Shown here: piece after piece, positions 42,348-49,324 of the stretch
Layout: every line of letters begins with the position of its first letter
Position numbering within the stretch: the first letter of the stretch is position 1
Assembly (NCBI RefSeq): GCF_039535115.1
Contig: NZ_BAAAWO010000001.1
Span: 3,844,001-3,908,000 of the forward strand
DNA length: 64,000 nucleotides
Reading direction: 5' to 3'
DNA from: Paeniglutamicibacter sulfureus
GTDB taxonomy: Bacteria; Actinomycetota; Actinomycetes; Actinomycetales; Micrococcaceae
Program-made: the position numbers and the translations under genes
The notes under the pieces: generated by a model
Database searches by the model: none
What the model saw: the letters and a program-made list of their open reading frames with translations, nothing else
What the model was told of the DNA's origin: nothing

Positions 42348-43763
42348 ATGACCTTGCAAGCACTGAGAACCGAATCCGACGCCATGCTGGACCGCGAGTC
42401 CTTTTCCCGGCACCAGGCACGCAACCTAGAACCCCAGATCGTCAAGGATCTCGCGGCGAAGATCGAGGCCGCCGGGGTCGAGTACATCTACTACGCGCTG
42501 CCCACCATCGGATCGCGCGTGGTCGCCAAGATGGTTCCCGCCAACCACTTCCGCCGCAACCTGGAAAAGGGAATCTGCTTCCACCGCACGGCGCTATCCG
42601 ACCTCCAAAACGACCGCCATGGAAACCTGATCGGCGGCGGCATCGAGGCCCGCGAGTTCTGGGCCCTGCCGGAGCCCGAATCCTTCGTGGTGCTGCCCTG
42701 GGACACCTCGGTCGCCCGAATCTTCTGCACCGCCTACGAGCCCCCGCACCTGCCGGAGGTCGGCGGTCGACCGCTTGCCATCGACACGCGTTCCCTCCTG
42801 GCACGCACCCACGCGGCGTTCACCGAGCGCACCGGTTTCGAAGTGCGCTCGGGCACCGAACCGGAAATGACATGGGAAGGCCCCGGACTCGAGGTCGTCA
42901 AGCGGCCCGGTTCCAGCCCCGCCTACCAGGTGGAAAACCTCGAGCGCATGCGCCCGATCTACAAGAAGCTCGTCACTTACTCCAAGGCCATGGGCCTGGA
43001 CATGATCGAGGGCGACTACGAGGACGACGGACAGCTCGAACTGAACTGGATGTACGACCGCGTGGAAAACACCGCCGACCGGCTGGTCACCTACCGGCAG
43101 ATCTGCAAGCAGGTAGCCCGCGAGTTCGGGGTCACCGCTTCCTTCATGCCCAAGCCCTACAACGGCCAGATGGGCAATGGCTGCCACCACAACCTCAGCC
43201 TCTGGGACGGGGACACCAACGTCATCGAGGACGCCGGACGTTTGGAACTGCACGTCTCGGAAACCGCGCGGCACGCCATTGGCGGCATGCTGGCCCACGC
43301 CCAGGGATCCATGGCCGTGATGGCCTCCACCGTGAACTCCTACAAGCGGTTCTGGGACGCCGGGCAATTTGCTCCCTCCACCGCCAACTGGGGCCTTGAC
43401 TCGCGCGGCTGCCTGATCCGGATCTCTGCCAACGGCCGGATGGAGTACCGAGTGCCGGACGCGGCGGTGAACCCCTACTTGTCCCACACTTTGCTGATCG
43501 CCTCGATGGAGGACGGGATCAACCGCAAGCTCGAACCGGGCGCTCCCGACGAGGCCTGCGACAACGCGCCGGCGCTCGGTGCCCAGTTGCCGCTGACCCT
43601 CGGCGACGCCATCGGCGCGTTCGTTTCGGACACCTACCTGACCTCGCAGCTGCCGGCGGACCTGGTGTCCATCTACACCAAGCTCAAGGAAGAGGAATGG
43701 GCCCGCTACTGCGGCTCGATCACGGAATGGGACCGCGAAATGTACTGGGAGACGATGCCGTAA
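42348..43763 (+). CDS. Glutamine-synthetase-like gamma-glutamyl-amine ligase
   Basis: 471-residue member of the glutamine synthetase fold in its PuuA/GlnA3-like branch, joining glutamate to an amine with ATP. Metal and ATP motifs are GTEPEM at 169-174, EGDYEDDGQLELNW near 221-234, MGNGCHHNLSLW at 275-286 and NSYKRFWDAGQFAPSTANWG near 330-349. The context (amine-opening P450, two gamma-glutamyl hydrolases) predicts protection or activation of an amine or amino acid product rather than ammonia assimilation. A GS-like gene also follows the mycobacterial morABC/pipABC genes. The ATG overlaps no other gene; GAAACGAG is a weak ribosome site. Confidence 0.9.
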   Translation: MTLQALRTESDAMLDRESFSRHQARNLEPQIVKDLAAKIEAAGVEYIYYALPTIGSRVVAKMVPANHFRRNLEKGICFHRTALSDLQNDRHGNLIGGGIEAREFWALPEPESFVVLPWDTSVARIFCTAYEPPHLPEVGGRPLAIDTRSLLARTHAAFTERTGFEVRSGTEPEMTWEGPGLEVVKRPGSSPAYQVENLERMRPIYKKLVTYSKAMGLDMIEGDYEDDGQLELNWMYDRVENTADRLVTYRQICKQVAREFGVTASFMPKPYNGQMGNGCHHNLSLWDGDTNVIEDAGRLELHVSETARHAIGGMLAHAQGSMAVMASTVNSYKRFWDAGQFAPSTANWGLDSRGCLIRISANGRMEYRVPDAAVNPYLSHTLLIASMEDGINRKLEPGAPDEACDNAPALGAQLPLTLGDAIGAFVSDTYLTSQLPADLVSIYTKLKEEEWARYCGSITEWDREMYWETMP

Positions 43764-44485
43764 TGACAACGCTCAAACTGGCCTGCATCGACGCTGACGC
43801 GCCGCCGCTCTTTTCGCTCCTCGATTCCAACGGACAACGCACCGGATACGAACCGGACGCCGCGAAACTTGTGGCCTCGCGCATGGGCAGGACCATCGAA
43901 TGGGTCGTTATGGGATGGGACGAGATGCTGCCCTCGGTACGCGACCACCAGGTGGATGCGGTGTGGTGCGGACAGGGCATCATTCCCGAACGCCAGGCTG
44001 TCGTAGATTTCACCCGCCCGTATGCGGTCTTCGATGAAACGGTGCTGGTGCGCAAGGGAGACCCTGCACGCACCCCGGCCGACATAGTCGGGTACCGGGT
44101 GGCCGCCATCGATGGCAGCGCCAATATGGCATTGGCTCGAACCTTCGAGGGGGCGATCATCGTTCCCTTCAGCGGGGACACCGTCTATGAAGACATGCTG
44201 GCGGCGGTCGCCGACTCCAGCGTCGATGCCATGGTCGACGATGACGTGGTGCTGGTGCCGCTGGGCGATGACCCGCGCTACGACGTGGCCTTTACCGTGG
44301 CAACCCGCAACGCGTGGGGGATCGGGGTCGCCAAGGACAACCTCTTCCTGCGCGAGGAACTCAACGTTGCACTGGCCGCCGTGATTGCCGACGGCAGCCT
44401 GCGCGAGGTGTGGGACACCTGGATGCCAACGCTCGGTTTTCCGTTGGGGCACAGCCTCGAGGCAATCGCGGGCAGCCGGGCATGA
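43763..44485 (+). CDS. Solute-binding-protein-like domain without signal peptide
   Basis: 240 residues with the family 3 solute-binding fold: LACIDADAPPLFSLLDSNGQRTGYEPDAAKLVA, then VWCGQGIIPERQAVVDFTRPYAVFDETVLVRKGD. These are normally secreted ABC-transporter receptors for amino acids or amines. Here the protein begins directly with the first strand: no signal peptide, lipobox or membrane anchor, and no ABC permease or ATPase nearby. It may act inside the cell as a sensor or carrier, or as an enzyme like cyclohexadienyl dehydratase, which shares the fold. The start codon overlaps the ligase stop (TAATG). Confidence 0.82.
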   Translation: MTTLKLACIDADAPPLFSLLDSNGQRTGYEPDAAKLVASRMGRTIEWVVMGWDEMLPSVRDHQVDAVWCGQGIIPERQAVVDFTRPYAVFDETVLVRKGDPARTPADIVGYRVAAIDGSANMALARTFEGAIIVPFSGDTVYEDMLAAVADSSVDAMVDDDVVLVPLGDDPRYDVAFTVATRNAWGIGVAKDNLFLREELNVALAAVIADGSLREVWDTWMPTLGFPLGHSLEAIAGSRA

Positions 44486-45252
44486 CGGACGGTCCAAGCG
44501 CCGCCCGCCGCCCGCTGATAGGCGTCCCGGGCATGTGGTCGGCCAAGGTGCAGGGCATGCGCTTCGCTGGGGCTGCAGTGGCCGTCGGGGTGCTGGCCGG
44601 CATTGACAGGGCCGGAGGGGAACCTGTGGTCCTGTTTCCGGGCAGCAGCGAGTCGGCGGCCGACCAAGTGGCGCGATTGGACGGGGTGGTCATTCCAGGC
44701 GGCGCCGACATCGACCCGCGCCGCTACGGAAGCGAGCCGGACGAGCACTATTGGCCGGCCGACTACCCGGGACAGGACGACTACGAGGCCGGTCTACTAC
44801 GGGCCTGCCTCGATTCAGGGATCCCGACCCTGGCCATCTGCCGGGGTATGCAATTGCTCAACGTCATCCACGGCGGAACGCTGGTGGGCCATTTGGCACC
44901 CGGCGAGATCCAGCACCGCGGTGCCGAGCACCCGGTGACCTGCGAGCCCGGCACTCTCCTTGCCGCGGTCCTGGGGCATGCCCCGGTGCGTACATCCTCG
45001 TACCACCACCAGGCGGTCGAGCGCATCGGCGCGGGGTTGCGGGTTGCCGCCACGGCGCCGGACGGAGTCGTTGAGGCGCTGGAGGTTCCTGGCGCATCGC
45101 TGCTGGCGGTCCAATGGCATCCCGAGGATCTGGCCGAGGCATCGGCCACCGATCATGCACTTTTCAGCTGGGTCGTCGAGGCAGCCCGGACCCGCCGGGC
45201 CACCGAGTCCCACCGCGAGCAGACGAAAACCTTGGAGGTTTTGAGTTTATGA
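44482..45252 (+). CDS. Class-C26 gamma-glutamyl-gamma-aminobutyrate hydrolase (PuuD-like), copy 1
   Basis: 256-residue glutamine-amidotransferase-fold hydrolase that cleaves gamma-glutamyl amides. The nucleophile is Cys120 (LAICRGMQLLNV) and the pair His213/Glu215 is in QWHPED. IPGGADIDPRRYG near 71-83 is typical of PuuD. It should release glutamate after the ligase-bound amine has been processed. Overlaps with both neighbours (ATGA at each end) show tight coupling. It differs strongly from copy 2, so the two are not a recent duplication. Confidence 0.9.
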   Translation: MTDGPSAARRPLIGVPGMWSAKVQGMRFAGAAVAVGVLAGIDRAGGEPVVLFPGSSESAADQVARLDGVVIPGGADIDPRRYGSEPDEHYWPADYPGQDDYEAGLLRACLDSGIPTLAICRGMQLLNVIHGGTLVGHLAPGEIQHRGAEHPVTCEPGTLLAAVLGHAPVRTSSYHHQAVERIGAGLRVAATAPDGVVEALEVPGASLLAVQWHPEDLAEASATDHALFSWVVEAARTRRATESHREQTKTLEVLSL

Positions 45253-46082
45253 GCACCGATCCACGAGAAGACCGGGTATTGACCCTGGACGAGGTCATCC
45301 CGGAAGGGTTTGACTTGCTTCCCCCGGATGCTCCGCTGGTGGCAGTGGTGGTATCACTGACTTTCCCCGGCATGGTTGGCGAAAGCCACAGGATCATGCG
45401 CGACTTCACTCGCAGTGCCTTCGACCAATTACTCGAAAGCGGTGCCCGCGCTGTGCTGATCGACAGCTCCGCGGCGGACCCACAGGCAGCGCTGGCCGCC
45501 GAGGAAGCCGACGGCGTTTTGTTTCTCGGCGGCGGCGACGTGGACGGGTCGCTGTACGAACTTCAAGGGCCGATCCCCAAGGCCTACGGGGTGGACCGCA
45601 CCGCCGATGAATTCTGCATCGCCATGATCCATCGGACCCTGGAGAAGGACCAACCGCTGCTCGCCATCTGCCGGGGATCCCAGCTTTTGAACGTGGCACT
45701 CGGCGGGACATTGGTGCCGGACATCGTTCCCTCGACCCTGCACCAGGGGCAATCCGGCCAGCCGATGTTCCTCGACGAATGGGTGACTCTCGCCGAAGGT
45801 AGCAAGATCCACGGGATCCTTGGCCATGAGCGAGTCACTGTGCGTTCCGGGCACCACCAGGCCGTGGACCGCGTGGCAACTGACTTGGTCGTCAGCGCCG
45901 TGGCCGACGACGGGATCGTGGAGGGCACCGAGCACCCCGGGAAAACCTGGGTCGTGGCCGTGCAATGGCATCCGGAGGACCGGGACGGATCCGCTGAAGA
46001 CCGCCGCGCGATCATCGGAGCCTTGGTGGAACAGGCCGTTCTGCGGCGCCTGCAACTGGCTCGGCACGCGCAGACTGCCTGA
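45249..46082 (+). CDS. Class-C26 gamma-glutamyl hydrolase (PuuD-like), copy 2
   Basis: 277 residues. The nucleophile is Cys141 (LAICRGSQLLNVALGGT) and the catalytic pair His241/Glu243 (QWHPED). It has an N-terminal extension of about 28 residues not present in copy 1 and a different substrate-side region (GGGDVDGSLYELQGP). It is the last gene of the forward cluster and ends at a hairpin. Presence of two hydrolases suggests two gamma-glutamyl intermediates or heteromer formation. Confidence 0.9.
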   Translation: MSTDPREDRVLTLDEVIPEGFDLLPPDAPLVAVVVSLTFPGMVGESHRIMRDFTRSAFDQLLESGARAVLIDSSAADPQAALAAEEADGVLFLGGGDVDGSLYELQGPIPKAYGVDRTADEFCIAMIHRTLEKDQPLLAICRGSQLLNVALGGTLVPDIVPSTLHQGQSGQPMFLDEWVTLAEGSKIHGILGHERVTVRSGHHQAVDRVATDLVVSAVADDGIVEGTEHPGKTWVVAVQWHPEDRDGSAEDRRAIIGALVEQAVLRRLQLARHAQTA

Positions 46083-46087
46083 TGCGA

Positions 46088-46118
46088 GTGGCGGGCAGAC
46101 GTGTATTGGACCCGCCAC
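46088..46118. terminator. Hairpin between convergent genes
   Basis: GTGGCGGG at 46088-46095 pairs with CCCGCCAC at 46111-46118 around a 15-base loop. It fills the gap between the hydrolase and the converging cache-domain gene and probably ends the P450 cluster transcript. Confidence 0.55.
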
Positions 46119-46122
46119 GCGG

Positions 46123-46827
46123 TTACGCAGGAACCAACATGGACAGGCCCAAGTGCGGGACCGCCAGGGGAACGATCCGGCTTTCGCTGGGCGCGGCCTT
46201 GATCCTTTCTCCCACGAGGTAAGCACCGGAGTTGCCGATGATGACCCGATCACTGGAGTTAAGTAAGGCCGCATGGCCGGGGATCGAGCGCAACGCGGGG
46301 AGGAAGATTTCTTCCAGTGCCCGAACTGTCACGTCATAGCCGGCAACCCCCGCAAACTCGCCATGGATCTTGAAAGGGGCGGTGTGCGTGAGAATGTATT
46401 CGTCGGATCCCAGGTAATCGACATACGGTCCCCAGATGGTTGCCTCGCCGGTCCTTTCAGCGGCGCTGAAGAAGGGAAGATGCTCGTAGTCGTAAAAGCG
46501 CTCGCCATCCGGGTCGAGGTCAAATACCAGTTTTTCGGCCCCACTCGGCCCTGGCGTCCACCACTCGAGGACCCCTTGTCCCTCGCTGATCCGAGCCGAG
46601 GAGAACGTTGCCCCGGACCCAACAGCGAATGAATGCCGCTGCAGGAAATCCGATGCCAGTGCCTTCAACCCGGTCAGATCGTGTTTCGTGACCAGTGCGC
46701 CCGGGGTGACATCTCGAGTAAGCAGGTCGGTGACCGCGGCGGCCATCGCATAGGTGTCGGCCGATGCGTCGTTGAACCACCCGGAGATGGACCCCAACGC
46801 TGCGACTGCCGGTTGGGAGAGACTCAT
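46123..46827 (-). CDS. Stand-alone Cache-domain protein, cytoplasmic
   Basis: 234 residues resembling a ligand-binding Cache sensor domain: GEATIWGPYVDYLGSDEYILTHTAPF is the conserved strand-helix region, preceded by a long helix (about 20-75). Cache domains are usually extracellular parts of chemoreceptors and kinases. Here no membrane helix, signal peptide or output domain exists. Its ATG overlaps the end of the gntR gene by 4 bases, so both are co-translated. It could present or sense the amine ligand for the regulator; this is inference. Confidence 0.72.
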   Translation of the reverse strand: MSLSQPAVAALGSISGWFNDASADTYAMAAAVTDLLTRDVTPGALVTKHDLTGLKALASDFLQRHSFAVGSGATFSSARISEGQGVLEWWTPGPSGAEKLVFDLDPDGERFYDYEHLPFFSAAERTGEATIWGPYVDYLGSDEYILTHTAPFKIHGEFAGVAGYDVTVRALEEIFLPALRSIPGHAALLNSSDRVIIGNSGAYLVGERIKAAPSESRIVPLAVPHLGLSMLVPA

Positions 46828-47573
46828 TGGTTTTCCTTCAAATCGGTGGAGTAGCTCAGTGCCAGCTTCGTATCAATGAGGTGGTGCGTGCTGCGTCGGA
46901 TATGGTCAATCACCAATTGCTGCCCTTGTTGGCTGCGGTTTTCGGACACGGCCCGCACCAGTGCCAGGTGTTCCGCGGTGGCCCGTTCCGCATCAAACTC
47001 ATCGACCAACGGTGACCACAACACCTCCACCGTTTCGGCTTGCAACCGAATTTCGGCATTGGCCAGCCGGGTGGATTGGGCAGTCACCGCCAATTCGATG
47101 TGAAAGCGGCTATCGGCCCTTGCCTTGGCCTGGGCGCTGTCGGCCATGACCAACGAGCGGGCCATATCCTGCAGCCTCTCCAGTTCATGCGGCTCGGCCC
47201 GGTCGCATGCCAGGCGGACTGTGGCCGCGGCAATGGCTGACTGCTCGTCGCCCAAATCCCGGATCTCGGCAATCGATGTGGTCATGAGCCACTCTCGCAT
47301 GGCCTCCAACTGGAATTGCGGTTGCTTCAGGATGAAGGTCCCGCCGCTACGTCCGCGCCTGGTCTCGACGATCCCCTGGTCGCGCAGGACGGCCAAGGCG
47401 TCGCGCAGGGTGGCTGCGGCAACGCCGAACATCTCTGACATCTCGATTTCGTTGGGTAGGCGTTCGCCGACGCGCAGCATGCCAAGAGTGATCGCCTTGG
47501 AGATGCGGTTGACGATGGCATCGGAACGTTCCAGATCGGGCAAGGATCGATAGATCTGCGACTGGAAAGACAT
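46824..47573 (-). CDS. GntR-family (FadR/FCD) transcriptional regulator
   Basis: 249 residues. The winged helix spans about 15-80 (GERLPNEIEMSEMFGVAAATLRDALAVLRDQGIV) and an all-helical FCD ligand domain spans about 95-230 with His residues placed for metal or ligand contact (DSRFHIELA, IDHIRRSTHH). ATG at 47573 gives standard length. It faces the P450 cluster. The mycobacterial pip cluster is also controlled by a GntR protein (PipR), which strengthens the parallel. No clear TGGT-N-ACCA operator was seen beside the cluster. Confidence 0.9.
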   Translation of the reverse strand: MSFQSQIYRSLPDLERSDAIVNRISKAITLGMLRVGERLPNEIEMSEMFGVAAATLRDALAVLRDQGIVETRRGRSGGTFILKQPQFQLEAMREWLMTTSIAEIRDLGDEQSAIAAATVRLACDRAEPHELERLQDMARSLVMADSAQAKARADSRFHIELAVTAQSTRLANAEIRLQAETVEVLWSPLVDEFDAERATAEHLALVRAVSENRSQQGQQLVIDHIRRSTHHLIDTKLALSYSTDLKENQ

Positions 47574-47887
47574 ATTTAAAGCCAAACCGGGTACTCCAAG
47601 CCAAACAATCGGAAAGTGTGCCCAGTCTATCGGCACGAACAGGCGAAACGTCGGAGCACGACGTGGTTTGGAACAGCGGCTCGGACATCTCTGTGTCCAT
47701 GCGGGAACTGTCCCGGGGACAGGGAGCTGCAACGTTCCGCTTCCAGGGCACGTTGACTGGAATCAGATCCGTAGCATCTGCTCCGCGACATTGCTAAACA
47801 CGACCCCAATGGCACGTGGAGCTGAAAGCCAGAGTGGAGAATTCAATCCTTTGATCCGATAATTATCGGGCCGTGGACTGCGCGGTG
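47574..47887. other. Non-coding gap upstream of gntR
   Basis: No credible gene. A perfect 15-base palindrome CTGTCCC-G-GGGACAG lies at 47708-47722 and a GTGCC/GGCAC repeat at 47618-47636, either of which could be a gntR control site. The stretch toward 47850 is AT-richer. Promoter elements for gntR are not obvious. Confidence 0.4.
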
Positions 47888-48451
47888 CTACCTCTCCAGC
47901 AGTGAATCCGGGACGGGGGTCTCGGCCGTGGCTTTCCTGTTTCCGATGAGCGAAACGAGCGCCCACCCGATCATTGCCGCAATGAATCCGCCGGCGGTGT
48001 TGGTGATGATGTCGGTGATGTCCGAGGCGCGGTTGTTGCGCAGCGCCAACTGGGTGGCCTCAACGCAGATTGAAATGCCCAGCACCAAGAGGGTGGTTTT
48101 CAGCACCGCGAACCGACGCCAACAAAAGCCCAACATCAATCCCAGCGGGGCAAAGAGCCCGAGGTTCGCCAGCATCTCCACGCCCAGGTCGCGTTCCCGG
48201 TGCGCCAGGAACGGAATCCAATTGAAGGTACCAGCCGGGATTGAAGGGTCAGGCAGGGGAGCGGCGGGCAGCACGGCCACGGCCAGACCAATGGCCCATG
48301 CGGGAATGGCCACGAGCAGCACGCTGCGTTTCGCTCGGACATTGCCCCTGGAAGCGAACCACAGTAGCGCGGCCAGCAGGGCAATGCTGGCAGCAAGGCC
48401 CAGCGTTATGAGCAGGGCAACGGTGGGGACGGCGAAATAGAGCATAGGCAT
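47888..48451 (-). CDS. VanZ-like membrane protein
   Basis: 187-residue protein with about five membrane helices. NWIPFLAHRERDLGVEMLANLGLFAPLGLMLGF carries the VanZ pattern N-x-x-PF and the N-x-x-x-F-x-P-x-G block, with CVEATQLALRNNRASDITDIITNTAGG after it. VanZ of enterococci gives low-level teicoplanin resistance; the function of such homologues is unknown. Two ATGs (48451, 48445) are possible. It is divergent from the ABC transporter with a palindrome between them. Confidence 0.85.
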   Translation of the reverse strand: MPMLYFAVPTVALLITLGLAASIALLAALLWFASRGNVRAKRSVLLVAIPAWAIGLAVAVLPAAPLPDPSIPAGTFNWIPFLAHRERDLGVEMLANLGLFAPLGLMLGFCWRRFAVLKTTLLVLGISICVEATQLALRNNRASDITDIITNTAGGFIAAMIGWALVSLIGNRKATAETPVPDSLLER

Positions 48452-48485
48452 AACAGCGTATCGGTGGACCCTGTGAGGCTGCTGT

Positions 48486-48503
48486 CTCATACCCGGGTAT
48501 GAG
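48486..48503. promoter_or_regulatory. Perfect 18-base palindrome between vanZ-like and ABC genes
   Basis: CTCATACCC directly abuts its exact complement GGGTATGAG. It lies 35 bases upstream of the vanZ-like start and 69 bases upstream of the ABC ATPase start. No regulator gene is adjacent, so the repressor (TetR, PadR or MarR type by symmetry) must be encoded elsewhere. Confidence 0.6.
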
Positions 48504-48571
48504 CCAAGCGGTGGATAAAAGGGTCCCTCAGGATGATCCAAAACCATACAGTGAACACATAACGTGGAACC

Positions 48572-49324
48572 ATGACCATTACTGCACCTCATACCAGCAC
48601 CGATTTCGCTGTCCACGCGACGGGCCTGACCAAGATCTACGGCGAAGGAACCACGCGCGTCGAGGCCCTGCGCGGCGTCGACGTCTCCTTCGCCCGCGGC
48701 AAGTTCACCGCCATCATGGGCCCCTCGGGTTCCGGCAAGTCCACACTCATGCATTGCCTGGCCGGCCTGGATGATGCCAGCGGCGGGCAGATCTTCATCG
48801 GCGGGACGGACATCTCCAAGCTGAATGACGATGCACTGACCAAGATGCGCCGCGAAAAGGTCGGCTTCGTCTTCCAGTCCTTCAACCTTGTCCCCACGCT
48901 CACCGCGGAAGCCAACATCCTGCTGCCGCTGGCCCTGGCCGGCAAGAAGCACGACAAGGAGTGGCTGCAGACAATCGTCACCACCCTGGGGTTGACCGAC
49001 CGCTTGAACCACAAGCCGCACGAACTCTCCGGCGGGCAGCAGCAACGCGTGGCCGTGGCCCGGGCCCTGCTCACCCGCCCCGAGGTCGTCTTCGGAGACG
49101 AGCCGACCGGCAACCTGGACTCGCGCACCGGCGCCGAGGTGCTCTCGCTGCTGCGTTCCTCGACCCGCGAGATGGGCCAGACCATCATCATGGTCACCCA
49201 CGACGCGGTCGCGGCCTCCTACGCGGACACCGTGCTCTTGATGAAGGACGGCGAACTGGTAGGCCAGCTCGAGGATCCGACCGTCGACACGGTCACCCAG
49301 GCGCTTTCCGGGTTGGGTGCATGA
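48572..49324 (+). CDS. ABC transporter ATPase, MacB/LolD type
   Basis: 250-residue ATPase. Walker A GPSGSGKST is at 50-58, the signature LSGGQQQRVAVARAL at 152-166 and Walker B VVFGDEPTGNLDS near 172-184. The last is diagnostic of the MacB/LolD/FtsE group, which work with FtsX-type permeases. TAACGT at 48560-48565 lies 6 bases before the ATG, suggesting a leaderless message. It overlaps the permease gene by 8 bases. Likely role: export of, or resistance to, a peptide or lipid-like compound. Confidence 0.93.
   Translation: MTITAPHTSTDFAVHATGLTKIYGEGTTRVEALRGVDVSFARGKFTAIMGPSGSGKSTLMHCLAGLDDASGGQIFIGGTDISKLNDDALTKMRREKVGFVFQSFNLVPTLTAEANILLPLALAGKKHDKEWLQTIVTTLGLTDRLNHKPHELSGGQQQRVAVARALLTRPEVVFGDEPTGNLDSRTGAEVLSLLRSSTREMGQTIIMVTHDAVAASYADTVLLMKDGELVGQLEDPTVDTVTQALSGLGA

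Noticed and set aside
38043..46082. Plain putrescine (Puu) pathway
   Set aside because: Ligase, hydrolase and permease fit, but no putrescine oxidase (PuuB) or aldehyde dehydrogenase (PuuC) is present, and the complete P450 electron chain is not part of Puu.
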